From assembly GCA_934101225.1 (NCBI GenBank), contig CAKOQK010000004.1, positions 1 to 64,000 of the forward strand: 64,000 bases of DNA, read 5' to 3'. The notes beneath the pieces were generated by a model. The model saw only the letters and a list, made by a program, of their open reading frames with translations. It ran no database searches and was not told where the DNA came from. The stretch is from an uncultured Bacilli bacterium (GTDB taxonomy: Bacteria; Bacillota_I; Bacilli_A; RF39; UBA660). Positions 8,276 to 15,955 of this stretch are shown here, piece by piece; position 1 is the stretch's first letter; each line of letters starts with the position of its first letter. A program made the translations under genes and the position numbers.

Positions 8276-8434
8276 CTAATCTTCATTAACATTATTTTTG
8301 CAATTACGAACTTGTTTATAAATTTCTTTATATGCTTCACTAACATCTTTTATACTTTCTTCATTACTACTGCCTTTAGTAATGTAATCGTTTTGAAGCA
8401 TTGCAATAACAATTTCTTTAGCAATATCTGACAT
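8276..8434 (-). CDS. Small leftward phage protein (52 aa)
   Basis: A minus-strand reading frame beginning MSDIAKEIVIAML, acidic and helical, on the strand opposite to its neighbours. It is supported by a good promoter directly upstream (8463-8491, minus strand: TTGTCT, 17 bp, TATAAT) and by the absence of a better plus-strand frame here. No family recognised. Because it has its own promoter it may be a lysogenic accessory gene. Confidence 0.5.
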   Translation of the reverse strand: MSDIAKEIVIAMLQNDYITKGSSNEESIKDVSEAYKEIYKQVRNCKNNVNED

Positions 8435-8462
8435 ATACACATCTCACTTTCTAATGATTTCT

Positions 8463-8491
8463 ATTATAAGTAAAAATGAGGTAAAAGACAA
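8463..8491 (-). promoter_or_regulatory. Leftward sigma-A-type promoter
   Basis: On the minus strand: -35 TTGTCT (8486-8491), a 17-bp spacer, -10 TATAAT (8463-8468). It reads into the 52-residue gene at 8276-8434. Confidence 0.7.
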
Positions 8492-8522
8492 TTGCAAAAG
8501 TGCGAAAAATCAAATAGAAAAC

Positions 8523-8546
8523 TAAACCACACAACTTTTTTAAGAA
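8523..8546 (+). repeat. 24-bp inverted-repeat copy upstream of excisionase-like gene
   Basis: TAAACCACACAACT, two variable bases, then TTTAAGAA; 22 of 24 positions match the reverse complement of 6482-6505. It ends 12 bp before the start codon of the gene at 8559 and overlaps its ribosome-site region. Confidence 0.75.
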
Positions 8547-8558
8547 AGGAAATAAAAA

Positions 8559-8771
8559 ATGAAATATTATAATGCAACCGAAATAATTAATATAACTGGA
8601 TTAAGTAAATCATCGGTTTACAATCTAATTAATAATTTAAATACTAAATTAAAAAGAGAATATCCAGGAACAATTATTATTAAAGGTCGAGTACCAAGAT
8701 GGTATTTTGATAAAAAATTAATGATAAATGATATTACAAAAGAAGAAAATCAAGAATTACAAAAAATATAA
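8559..8771 (+). CDS. Excisionase-like helix-turn-helix protein (70 aa)
   Basis: A small winged-helix-like DNA-binding protein. Residues 4-25 (YNATEIINITGLSKSSVYNL) form a MerR/excisionase-type helix-turn-helix and the segment GRVPRWYFDKKL is the expected wing. Size and fold fit excisionase (recombination directionality factor) or a small regulator. The shared 24-bp repeat with the integrase upstream region supports a functional link to recombination, but this is inference. Confidence 0.65.
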   Translation: MKYYNATEIINITGLSKSSVYNLINNLNTKLKREYPGTIIIKGRVPRWYFDKKLMINDITKEENQELQKI

Positions 8772-8798
8772 AACAAAAAATTTGGTTAAGAGGTTGAT

Positions 8799-8858
8799 AT
8801 GAATGTATTAAAAAAAGATTTATGGATGCATACTAATTCCCATAAATCAAATACATAA
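8799..8858 (+). CDS. Possible 19-residue peptide
   Basis: ATG 8799 is preceded by an AGAGG site at good spacing and opens a 19-codon frame (MNVLKKDLWMHTNSHKSNT). No homologue is recognised. It may be a leader peptide or a decayed gene; support is weak. Confidence 0.25.
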   Translation: MNVLKKDLWMHTNSHKSNT

Positions 8859-8954
8859 ATAAAAAATTACTCTTACATTATACCAAATTATGAAATAAAA
8901 TGCAAATTTAAAAAAATATGTAATTTTGAATGAAAGAGAGGAACAAAAACATAA

Positions 8955-9155
8955 ATGAAAAAATATAGATTAAAACGTAAGATTAAAATTATTATTTTAT
9001 TAATATTGATAGCATTCATTAACATAGTTGCTATATGTCAATTATTTACTATTAAAACAATAGGTAAAACACCAGTTGGTGATTATGAATGTCATGGTGG
9101 AATTATAAAAATATGTGGATCAAGTTCTGAAGTTGCTAATTATTTAGGAGTATAG
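8955..9155 (+). CDS. Small single-pass membrane protein (66 aa)
   Basis: A basic N terminus (KKYRLKRKIK) is followed by one hydrophobic helix (about residues 11-30) and an extracytoplasmic tail of about 35 residues containing three cysteines. By the positive-inside rule the tail faces outward. It lies directly before the replication gene. Role unknown; superinfection exclusion or host-surface modification are possibilities only. Confidence 0.55.
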   Translation: MKKYRLKRKIKIIILLILIAFINIVAICQLFTIKTIGKTPVGDYECHGGIIKICGSSSEVANYLGV

Positions 9156-9158
9156 GAT

Positions 9159-9911
9159 ATGAAAAATCCAGCATTCTTATTTTATACAAGTGATTTTATT
9201 ACAGGAACGTTATTTATGAATAATGAAGAAGTTGGTGCTTATATAAGAGTTTTATGTATGCAACATCAAAAAGGTCATCTAACTGAAGAAGAAATTAAAA
9301 ATATTTGTAAAAAAAATAAAATTTTTCTCTCCGTTATCTCTCATTTCAAACAAGATAAAAAAGGTCTTTTCTATAACAAAAGGCTAGATAGAGAAAAAGA
9401 TAAAAGAGAGAAATATTCGGAAAGTAGGGCAAAAAACAGGAAAAAACGTACTGAAGATAAGATTGATATGTCATTTACATATGAAAACATATCAAAAACA
9501 TATGATGCACATATGGAAAATGAAGATGAAAATATAAATAATAATATAAATATTAATACTAATTATAATATTAAAAATATAACTAAAGATTATATATTTA
9601 ATTTATATACTAATACTATAAATTCTAATATAAGTTCTATTGAATTAGAGAAATTAGATAATTATATAAATATCTTTAAAGATGACTTAAGAATAATTGC
9701 ATATGCTATTGAGTATTGCAAAATGTATAGAGCTTATAACATTAACTATCTTTGTAAAATTTTAAATAACTGGTATAAGGCGGGTTTTAATACTTTGGAA
9801 CAAATTAAAGAAAAGGAAAAGCCTAAAAGCATTGAAAACAATAATTCAGAAGAAGAAAAGGTTGAGTTGTTTGATTATGATTGGTTGAGTGACATTAATG
9901 AAGAAAAATAA
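9159..9911 (+). CDS. Phage replication initiator with DnaD-like C-terminal domain
   Basis: Likely loads host helicase at the phage origin. The N-terminal part (about residues 1-90, FYTSDFITGTLFMNNEEVGAY onward) resembles the DUF1376/winged-helix region of phage replication proteins. A linker rich in Asn and Ile follows, then a DnaD-type domain at about residues 145-225 (helices ending YLCKILNNWYKAGFNTLEQI), the typical DnaD signature. No separate helicase gene is visible, so the phage probably recruits the host helicase and loader. The following gene overlaps its 3' end. Confidence 0.8.
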   Translation: MKNPAFLFYTSDFITGTLFMNNEEVGAYIRVLCMQHQKGHLTEEEIKNICKKNKIFLSVISHFKQDKKGLFYNKRLDREKDKREKYSESRAKNRKKRTEDKIDMSFTYENISKTYDAHMENEDENINNNININTNYNIKNITKDYIFNLYTNTINSNISSIELEKLDNYINIFKDDLRIIAYAIEYCKMYRAYNINYLCKILNNWYKAGFNTLEQIKEKEKPKSIENNNSEEEKVELFDYDWLSDINEEK

Positions 9912-10218
9912 AGTTTTGAAAGAAAAGAAAAAATTATTTGATTATTTTAAATTAAAAAAACAATACAATGCACTTTTAATCAAATATGAAACATTGTTAA
10001 GTGATGTTAAAGAAGAGTGTTTTGAGGTAATTTATAACAAAATCAATGACGATCAATCAATTGTTAAACTTAAAAAAGATAACAAGATGCTAAGACAACA
10101 GGTTAAAACTTTAAAAGAAATAATTAAGGAGGAATGTGATGGACGAAATAATTCCAAGAAGATATGGCCAAAATCCTCTAGCAGAAACAAAAGCAGAAGC
10201 AGAATCAAAAGTAAATAA
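9898..10218 (+). CDS. Coiled-coil phage protein (106 aa)
   Basis: Very lysine- and glutamate-rich with a heptad-like helical region (about residues 25-85) and a basic Ser/Arg/Lys tail. It starts at ATG 9898, overlapping the end of the DnaD-like gene by 14 bp, and its own 3' end overlaps the next gene by about 80 bp in another frame. The long overlap makes the C-terminal third less certain. Function unknown. Confidence 0.5.
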   Translation: MKKNKVLKEKKKLFDYFKLKKQYNALLIKYETLLSDVKEECFEVIYNKINDDQSIVKLKKDNKMLRQQVKTLKEIIKEECDGRNNSKKIWPKSSSRNKSRSRIKSK

Positions 10219-10462
10219 GAAAAATCATTATTTTCAAATTATTGAAATACTTAATGATTTTGATAAACCAATGACGGCAAAAGAAATTGCTATTGAAATG
10301 AAAAAAAGAGGTTATAGCAAAACTGATGAAAGAAATGTATCAGCTCCAAGAATTACGGAAATGATGCAAAAGGGATGGCTAGAATGTGTTGGCAAGAAAA
10401 AATGTCAATACACAAATAATTTTGTTGGAGTATTTATTGTTAGAAATATAAAAGACAGGTGA
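10139..10462 (+). CDS. Winged-helix-like phage protein (107 aa)
   Basis: The C-terminal 75 residues (YFQIIEILNDFDKPMTAKEIAIEMKKRGY...ISAP-like segment...MMQKGWLECVGKK) have the pattern of a winged helix-turn-helix, a predicted DNA-binding domain. I chose ATG 10139 because AAGGAGG (10126-10132) sits 6 bases upstream. The stop overlaps the ribosome-site region of the next gene. Possible role in early regulation or replication. Confidence 0.6.
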   Translation: MDEIIPRRYGQNPLAETKAEAESKVNKKNHYFQIIEILNDFDKPMTAKEIAIEMKKRGYSKTDERNVSAPRITEMMQKGWLECVGKKKCQYTNNFVGVFIVRNIKDR

Positions 10463-10470
10463 GTGATTAC

Positions 10471-11133
10471 ATGGGAGTTAGAAAAATTAAATATTTTGGA
10501 GGGCAAAAAGCAACTTTACCAATCAAAAGTGAAAAGCAGTTAAAAACAGTTATGCTTTATTTATTACAAAAGAAAGAACATGCAAAAACAGAGATTAAAT
10601 ATTATCTTGCTTATCGAAATTATATGTTGTTTTTAATTGGATTTAATACAGCCTTTAGAGCAGAAGATTTACTTCAGTTAAGGGTAACAGATGTAAAAAA
10701 AGGGTTTGTATCAATTAAAGAAAATAAAACACGTAAAGTTCAAAATTTTAGAATGAATAAACAATTGCACCAAGAAATTTTGGATTATATTGAAGAATTT
10801 GATCTAAAAGAAAATGATTATTTGTTTATGGGGCAAAAGAAAAAAGATACATATCAGGGCAAAAGTTATAAAGTTATTTATCCAATAACTCGTCAAAATG
10901 CAAGAAATATTTGCCATGACGTTGCTAATGCTGCTGGAATAGATTTTAAATTTGGCCTTCATAGTTTAAGAAAAACTTTTGGTTACATGTATATCAAGCA
11001 TGGTGGAAATGTAATTACACTAATGAAAATGTATAATCATTATTCACCAGATGTCACTTTGCTTTATGTTATGTGGGGTAAGGAAGATGCAGAAGCTGAT
11101 CGTGAATCTACGTTTATAGGAGGGATAAAATGA
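10471..11133 (+). CDS. Second tyrosine recombinase, compact catalytic-domain type (220 aa)
   Basis: Catalytic residues of the family are visible: Arg in TAFRAEDLL, Lys in NKTRKVQ, the HSLRKTFG box, His in YNHYSPDVT, and Tyr in LLYVMWG. An arm-binding domain is absent and the core-binding part is short. It lies among early genes far from attL/attR, so it is unlikely to be the integrase. Candidates are dimer resolution, a phage-encoded XerC/D-like function, or regulation by DNA inversion. ATG 10471 follows AGGTGAG; a GTG at 10459 is an alternative start. Confidence 0.85.
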   Translation: MGVRKIKYFGGQKATLPIKSEKQLKTVMLYLLQKKEHAKTEIKYYLAYRNYMLFLIGFNTAFRAEDLLQLRVTDVKKGFVSIKENKTRKVQNFRMNKQLHQEILDYIEEFDLKENDYLFMGQKKKDTYQGKSYKVIYPITRQNARNICHDVANAAGIDFKFGLHSLRKTFGYMYIKHGGNVITLMKMYNHYSPDVTLLYVMWGKEDAEADRESTFIGGIK

Positions 11134-11660
11134 AATTGTTAGAAAGATTAGAAGAACAAATTAAAATACTAAGAATATCAAAAAAAGAATATAGTAAACG
11201 TTTATTTGATTTAAAAGATAAGAATAATGAGTTATTAAATCATATTGAACGAATAAAAGAAGATAAATATGAATTAAAAAAACAATGTGAATTATTAGAT
11301 ACAAGTTTTAATGAGGCGTTATCATCACTTCAAGCCCAACATAGTATTGCAGAGAAATATAAAGAGGATATTAAAATAGCTAATGCTACTATTTCAAAAT
11401 TATCAAAAAAAATAGATAAATTAAAAGAGAATAATAAAAAAATTGGCGGAGCTAAAGGTGGCTTTATTAAAGAAAATAATTATTTAAAAGAATTAGTTAA
11501 GGATTTAACATTTAAATTAGAAGAATCTATGTCTGATAAATACGTTTTAAGAAAATTACCATCTGGTAAAAGACCAAAGGGAGATTTAATGAGATTAAAA
11601 AGCCAGGCATTTCAAAGTAAAATTGTTAAGCAAATGCATCGAGAGGATTCTAATGAATAA
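11130..11660 (+). CDS. Long coiled-coil phage protein (176 aa)
   Basis: ATGA overlap with the recombinase gene. Nearly the whole chain (about residues 1-140) has heptad-like Leu/Ile spacing with charged residues between, predicting a long coiled coil. The C terminus is basic (LRKLPSGKRPKGDLMRLKSQ), which could contact DNA. Function unknown. Confidence 0.6.
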   Translation: MKLLERLEEQIKILRISKKEYSKRLFDLKDKNNELLNHIERIKEDKYELKKQCELLDTSFNEALSSLQAQHSIAEKYKEDIKIANATISKLSKKIDKLKENNKKIGGAKGGFIKENNYLKELVKDLTFKLEESMSDKYVLRKLPSGKRPKGDLMRLKSQAFQSKIVKQMHREDSNE

Positions 11661-11922
11661 ATTAATAACTTATATTTTAGATAATTATTATACTGAAAAA
11701 TTTATTAGATCTTTAGAGGCTGATTTAAATGAAAATAATGTTTTATTTAAAGTAAACTCTAATCATGGTTGTATTGATATTTATTTGAAACCAACTCTTT
11801 GTAGTAAATATAAATTTATTTGTAGCTTTAAAAAAAGTGATGCATTAGAGTGTTTGATTAGAGATAGAACAAAATTTATGGCATTTATTAAACAAGCTAT
11901 AAAAAAACTAGGAGGAATTTAA
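11653..11922 (+). CDS. Hypothetical early phage protein (89 aa)
   Basis: Starts at ATG 11653 in an overlap with the previous stop, with a GAGAGG site upstream. It has a small mixed alpha/beta pattern and two cysteines. No family recognised. Confidence 0.55.
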   Translation: MNKLITYILDNYYTEKFIRSLEADLNENNVLFKVNSNHGCIDIYLKPTLCSKYKFICSFKKSDALECLIRDRTKFMAFIKQAIKKLGGI

Positions 11923-11924
11923 AT

Positions 11925-12197
11925 ATGTTTGACCAAATTAAAACCATTTTAGACACGATTGCAGGGTTTTCCAATGTTCTTGTGTATCAAGAGTTAGAAC
12001 TCGTCTTAGAGCCTAGTTTAAATGGCGAATATGAAGATTATCAAAGAAGTTTAAAATTTCAAATTATAAAAATTTATGACGGATTAGAAAAAACTATATA
12101 TAAAGCAAATTGTAAGGAAAATAATCCGAAGGAATATTTAGAAAAGATTTTAAAGGATTTAACAAAAATTCAATTAAAGTTAGGAGGAATTAATTGA
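11925..12197 (+). CDS. Hypothetical early phage protein (90 aa)
   Basis: Two bases after the previous stop, with AGGAGG upstream. Small acidic helical protein, no known motif. Its TGA stop overlaps the ATG of the next gene (TGATG), so the two are coupled. Confidence 0.55.
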   Translation: MFDQIKTILDTIAGFSNVLVYQELELVLEPSLNGEYEDYQRSLKFQIIKIYDGLEKTIYKANCKENNPKEYLEKILKDLTKIQLKLGGIN

Positions 12198-12568
12198 TGG
12201 AATTATGGATTAGAAGTCAAGATAGAGAAAAATTAATCAAATGCATTGATATAGCAATAGCAACTGATAGTGAAGATGGTAAAACTATTAGAGGTTATAA
12301 AATAGTTGAAAATACTGAATATGAAGAATTAGGTTTTTATACATCAAAAGAAAGAACTTTAGAGGTGTTAAATGAAATTCAATCTAAATTGAATTGTAAT
12401 AAGTTTTTATTAAAACCAAAAACAGGTTTGCTATCTAAAGACGATATCAGAAAAGAAAAAATTTGTTTAGAAGAATTAAATAATATTGATCTAATTGCTG
12501 AAAATTCATTATGCAGTATTGAGCCAATTGGTAATCCAGTATTGGTATATGAAATGCCTGAAAAGTAG
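12197..12568 (+). CDS. Hypothetical early phage protein (123 aa)
   Basis: Begins MELWIRSQDREKL after TAGGAGG. The N-terminal 70 residues have a beta-alpha-beta pattern seen in small phage proteins of unknown function. About 20 bp after its stop the string ATGGAATTATGG reappears (near 12581) and soon runs into a stop, which suggests a decayed duplicate start. No function assigned. Confidence 0.55.
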   Translation: MELWIRSQDREKLIKCIDIAIATDSEDGKTIRGYKIVENTEYEELGFYTSKERTLEVLNEIQSKLNCNKFLLKPKTGLLSKDDIRKEKICLEELNNIDLIAENSLCSIEPIGNPVLVYEMPEK

Positions 12569-12716
12569 AAAAAATCGAAAAATGGAATTATGGGTAAGTT
12601 TTTAAAAGTTAAATTTATGCTAACTATTATAAATATTAGAAAAAATTAAGATTTAAGCATACACTAAAAACTTTCCACAATTACCTGTTATGACAAGTTT
12701 TATTAGGAGGATTAAG

Positions 12717-13046
12717 ATGACTAAAGAAGAATTAATAATAGGATCTTTTAAAAAAGGTTATTGTTGTGACTTAGATGAAATTAAAGACTATTTGAAAAGA
12801 ATTGATGAGTTAGAGGCTAAACTAACGGGAGAAGATAAAGAAACTTACACTTGGTTAATTTATGGCTATAATCAATGTGCCAAATTGTTAAATGAAACAG
12901 AACAGCAATGTAAAAAGCAAAAAGAAGTTATTGATAAATTAAGCAAAATAATCTATGAAATAGATTATTTAAGAAAAACAGCTGGTGGTTATCCTAGTCA
13001 TTATTTAGATGAATTATTAGATATATTAAAAGAGGTGTCAGAATGA
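12717..13046 (+). CDS. Cassette-mosaic coiled-coil protein 1 (109 aa)
   Basis: Function unknown. The first 24 codons are nearly identical at DNA level to the start of the gene at 15559 (68 of 72 bases; MTKEELIIG then KGYCCDLDE). A central KKQKEVIDK segment and the C-terminal ILKEVSE with its ATGA junction are shared with the gene at 13792. The middle is helical. TAGGAGG lies before ATG 12717. It opens the run of small genes built from shared segments. Confidence 0.65.
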   Translation: MTKEELIIGSFKKGYCCDLDEIKDYLKRIDELEAKLTGEDKETYTWLIYGYNQCAKLLNETEQQCKKQKEVIDKLSKIIYEIDYLRKTAGGYPSHYLDELLDILKEVSE

Positions 13047-13456
13047 ACGATAAATGTAAATATTGTGATTATGTTTCTAAATGTTCAAGAATATGTGAAT
13101 ATAATAGCTATTTATGCAAAGTGCATAGGAGTTTTCCAAAAGTAGTAGATAAATCGTATGAACAGTTACAACAAGAAAACAAAAAATTAAATGGTGCTAT
13201 ACAAACTTACGATATACTTCTAAAAGTAAATGGTGAAGAAAACAAACAACTAAAAGATAATTGGAATAAGTTAAAAGAATATTTAATAAATGATATAAAT
13301 GATAGAAATGGTACTAAAATTGCTGAATTTGAAGAGGGTAATAGAGTAAGTGAAACGATATCTCCAATTTATACATTGATGGAAGATAAGTCAAAAATAA
13401 TGAAGGAAGTATTAGATAAAATGCAAGAACTAGATGGAAGTGATAGTAATGAATAA
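13043..13456 (+). CDS. Cassette-mosaic protein 2 with cysteine-rich N terminus (137 aa)
   Basis: Starts by ATGA overlap. The N-terminal 30 residues carry several cysteines and a CxVH (CKYCDYVSKC...CEY...CKVH), a likely metal-binding knuckle. It then carries cassette EQLQQENK (25 bases identical to 14163-14187) and cassette KDNWNKLK (30 bases identical to 13668-13697). The end, GSDSNE, with the GGAAGTGATAGTAATG junction is shared with the next gene. The rest is coiled coil. Function unknown. Confidence 0.65.
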   Translation: MNDKCKYCDYVSKCSRICEYNSYLCKVHRSFPKVVDKSYEQLQQENKKLNGAIQTYDILLKVNGEENKQLKDNWNKLKEYLINDINDRNGTKIAEFEEGNRVSETISPIYTLMEDKSKIMKEVLDKMQELDGSDSNE

Positions 13457-13799
13457 AGAAGATTTATACCCTTTAATCGGTAAATATTTAAATGGTTACA
13501 AGATAATTAAAATAGAAGAAGATCCATTTATAAAAGGACAAATTAATTTATGGACTGATGAATGGATAACAGAATATTTTGGAGATATAAGTATAGTCAA
13601 ATTTTTTATAAGACCAGAGAGCAATTCATCTAAGATATACAATGAACTAATTAATAAAGAAATATACCAACTAAAAGATAATTGGAATAAGTTAAAACAA
13701 AAAATGTTAGATAGTTTTAATAAAACTCAAGATGTACAATTTTTAGATGTATTACAAGATATGCTAGAACTAGAACAAGGAAGTGATAGCAATGAATAA
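13449..13799 (+). CDS. Cassette-mosaic protein 3 (116 aa)
   Basis: Starts at ATG 13449, overlapping the previous stop. The N-terminal half is beta-rich (LIGKYLNGYKIIKIEEDPF). The C-terminal half contains the QLKDNWNKLK cassette and ends LELEQGSDSNE, as in neighbouring genes. The combination of an unrelated N-terminal half with shared C-terminal cassettes shows the mosaic structure well. Function unknown. Confidence 0.65.
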   Translation: MNKEDLYPLIGKYLNGYKIIKIEEDPFIKGQINLWTDEWITEYFGDISIVKFFIRPESNSSKIYNELINKEIYQLKDNWNKLKQKMLDSFNKTQDVQFLDVLQDMLELEQGSDSNE

Positions 13800-14100
13800 A
13801 GAATTAATTATAACTAAAGAAGATATAGAATTATTAAAAGAAATGAAAGAAAATTGCTTAAAGTCTAGTGTTTATGATGATGAAAAAAGATTATTAAAGG
13901 CAAATGCTATCACAAAATTTCTTAACTTATTAGACACAAATAAAAAGCAAAAAGAAGTGATTGATAAAGTTAAAAAACGTTGTGAAATAGAAATAAATGC
14001 TTCTAATCATTATTTACAAAATCATAGTAGTCAACAAGAGTTATGCCATAAGGTAGCACACCAGAGAATTTTAGACATATTAAAAGAGGTATCAGAATGA
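13792..14100 (+). CDS. Cassette-mosaic protein 4 (102 aa)
   Basis: Helical, charged. Contains KKQKEVIDK (26 of 27 bases identical to 12912-12938) and ends ILKEVSE followed by the same ATGA junction as the gene ending at 13046. It starts at ATG 13792 inside the previous gene's end. Function unknown. Confidence 0.6.
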   Translation: MNKELIITKEDIELLKEMKENCLKSSVYDDEKRLLKANAITKFLNLLDTNKKQKEVIDKVKKRCEIEINASNHYLQNHSSQQELCHKVAHQRILDILKEVSE

Positions 14101-14543
14101 GTATATATGAAGCAAGTATAACTAATCCTAAAAAGCAATTAGAATTTTATAAAGATTTATCCGAACAGTTACAACAAGAAAACAAAATATTAAAAGAAAA
14201 TGCAGAAAATAATGACAAAGTAGTTGATAAAGTAAATTGGGAAAATTTGTTGTTAAAAAAAGAAAATAAACAACTAAAAGAATGCTATTGTAATAGAACT
14301 GATTGTTCTGGAAGAATAAAAAATAGTAGAAACTATGATAGTCTTTATCAAAAATATAATAAGCAATTAGATAATTGGAATAAGTTAAAAGAAGATTTGA
14401 AATTGATTTTAGATTATAGTTTTGGTGAAGATGCTTCAAGTTGGGACAAGATATATGGTGAACATGCTAAAGCAACTTTAAAATTTATGGAAGAATTAGA
14501 ACAAGGAAGTGACGATAGTAATGGCAGAATGGAAAAAAGATAA
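14097..14543 (+). CDS. Cassette-mosaic coiled-coil protein 5 (148 aa)
   Basis: ATGA-coupled to the previous gene. Contains SEQLQQENK (same 25-base unit as 13160-13184) and LDNWNKLKED (21 bases shared with the two KDNWNKLK genes), with a CYCNRTDC metal-binding-like motif between. It ends EELEQGSDDSN, the same C-terminal unit as protein 3. Predicted coiled coil, function unknown. Confidence 0.6.
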   Translation: MSIYEASITNPKKQLEFYKDLSEQLQQENKILKENAENNDKVVDKVNWENLLLKKENKQLKECYCNRTDCSGRIKNSRNYDSLYQKYNKQLDNWNKLKEDLKLILDYSFGEDASSWDKIYGEHAKATLKFMEELEQGSDDSNGRMEKR

Positions 14544-14709
14544 TTTGGAAAAGATAAGAATTACAATTGAAATACCTAAAAATACAATAGCATTTGTAGT
14601 AAATACACTTTCACAAGAAAAAAATAAAATTGTAATGAGTAACACTCATTATGATAGTGAAGATATTGAAAAACTAAAAGGAGATATTAATGAAAATAAC
14701 AATATATGA
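14521..14709 (+). CDS. Small phage protein (62 aa)
   Basis: ATG 14521 lies in the shared GAAGTGACGATAGTAATG junction. Sequence includes a short strand-helix segment (KIRITIEIPKNTIAFVVNTL). It overlaps the next gene by 20 bp. No family recognised. Confidence 0.5.
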   Translation: MAEWKKDNLEKIRITIEIPKNTIAFVVNTLSQEKNKIVMSNTHYDSEDIEKLKGDINENNNI

Positions 14710-15031
14710 ATTATTAGGATTAGTGAAAGATGGCAAAGCACCTAAAAAAATAAAATATGATGATAAAATTTGGGATTATCGTAATGATAGCCAAGATTAT
14801 TCTTGTTTTAACGAAAATGATTTAATTGGACGTTTATTTTATAGTTTACCAATAAATGAATTTATAAACAATTATGTAGAAATAATCGAGAAACCAAAGA
14901 AGATAGAAAAATGTAAAGATTATGAGATTTTTTTAGGAATAGATGATTATATAGAATATATAAAAACTAGAGCAATCAATGAATTAATGGATGAAATAAA
15001 CAATTTAAAGGAGAATGATAATAATGAATAA
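14690..15031 (+). CDS. Phage protein with IDDYIEYIKT C-terminal module (113 aa)
   Basis: AAAGGAG precedes ATG 14690. The N-terminal half (ITIYELLGLVKDGKAPKKIKYDDKIW) resembles small beta-rich modules common in early genes of Gram-positive phages. The C-terminal module CKDYE..IDDYIEYIKT is shared with the next gene. Function unknown. Confidence 0.6.
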   Translation: MKITIYELLGLVKDGKAPKKIKYDDKIWDYRNDSQDYSCFNENDLIGRLFYSLPINEFINNYVEIIEKPKKIEKCKDYEIFLGIDDYIEYIKTRAINELMDEINNLKENDNNE

Positions 15032-15407
15032 AGAAAGATTTATTAAAATGCTAGAACAAGCAAAAGAAGATGAATACGGAAGATTATATGTTTTAGGAGA
15101 ATATAATAACAAAATCTATTTTGGAACTATAACGACTATTTGTGATGATATATTTAAAGATAATAAAAGTGCTGAAATATATGACAGACACTTTTGGAAT
15201 GATGATACTTTAGATTGTTACGTGGTATCAACTAGAAACAATGAAGATATCAAATATAAAGTTCCAGAAAGAATTGGCTATTGTAAAGGATATGAATGTT
15301 TTAATAGTATTGATGATTATATAGAACATTTAAGAACAAAAATTGATGAGCTGATAGATATATCAAATAAATATTCTAGATTGTTAGAGAAAGGTGCTAA
15401 TGATTAA
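15024..15407 (+). CDS. Phage protein with IDDYIEHLRT C-terminal module (127 aa)
   Basis: Starts at ATG 15024, overlapping the previous stop. The N-terminal two-thirds are mixed alpha/beta and unlike the previous gene, while the C-terminal module (CKGYECFNSIDDYIEHLRTKI) matches that gene's. Another example of a different head joined to a shared tail. Function unknown. Confidence 0.6.
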   Translation: MNKERFIKMLEQAKEDEYGRLYVLGEYNNKIYFGTITTICDDIFKDNKSAEIYDRHFWNDDTLDCYVVSTRNNEDIKYKVPERIGYCKGYECFNSIDDYIEHLRTKIDELIDISNKYSRLLEKGAND

Positions 15408-15539
15408 ATGAAGAAAAAAGAAATAGATATAGTAGATATTAAAAATGCTGATTACTTAAAATTTTATGTAGAAAATGACTTTATTTATTGTGAAAATGAA
15501 TATGGTGAAAGAGTGATCGTAGGAGATTTATATCATTAA
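15408..15539 (+). CDS. Small phage protein (43 aa)
   Basis: Begins MKKKEIDIVDIKNADY directly after the previous stop and ends GERVIVGDLYH. The strand pattern suggests a small beta-rich domain. There is no strong ribosome site; translation may be coupled to the upstream gene. Function unknown. Confidence 0.5.
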   Translation: MKKKEIDIVDIKNADYLKFYVENDFIYCENEYGERVIVGDLYH

Positions 15540-15558
15540 CATGAGGAGTTAAATTGGA

Positions 15559-15936
15559 ATGACTAAAGAAGAATTAATAATAGGATTTTTTGAAAAAGGT
15601 TATTGTTGTGACTTAGATGAAGTTAAAGATACTTGTTTAGGCTTATTAAAAGAAAATCAAGAATTAAAAAATCAACTTGAAGATAAAGACAATTTTATAA
15701 ATAAATTACAGGCAACAAAAGGCAAGTTAAATAAATGGGATTATGAAAATACAATGAAACAAGAAAAGTTTTTAAAGTATTTAGAAGATGAATTAAAACG
15801 AATTAATCCTAGCGAGTTAACAGTTCGTGAACTTGTTGATTCGGAATTAGATAATGTTGGGTTTACTCAATATTTGACTTATAAAGAAGTTTTACAAAAA
15901 TATAAAAAAATAATGAACGGATCTGAACAGTTCTGA
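15559..15936 (+). CDS. Cassette-mosaic protein 6 (125 aa)
   Basis: The first 24 codons duplicate the start of the gene at 12717 (68 of 72 bases). The middle is a coiled coil and the C-terminal half (QEKFLKYLEDEL...TYKEVLQKYKKIMNG) resembles the C-terminal half of the gene at 16204 (QQKFIKFLEDEI...VFTEILQKYRSIIRG). It therefore joins the head of one gene to the tail of another. Function unknown. Confidence 0.65.
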   Translation: MTKEELIIGFFEKGYCCDLDEVKDTCLGLLKENQELKNQLEDKDNFINKLQATKGKLNKWDYENTMKQEKFLKYLEDELKRINPSELTVRELVDSELDNVGFTQYLTYKEVLQKYKKIMNGSEQF

Positions 15937-15955
15937 ACGAAGGAGGAAAAGAAAA

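Noticed and set aside
12589..12648. Short frame MGKFLKVKF after the gene ending at 12568
   Set aside because: Only 19 codons, no ribosome site; more likely remnant sequence, since ATGGAATTATGG near it copies the start of the preceding gene.
14128..14439. 103-codon minus-strand frame (and similar ones at 16671-16964, 19036-19415, 21414-21644)
   Set aside because: All are antisense to well-supported phage genes, lack ribosome sites, and have the Phe/Tyr/Leu-rich composition expected from reverse-reading A-rich coding sequence.
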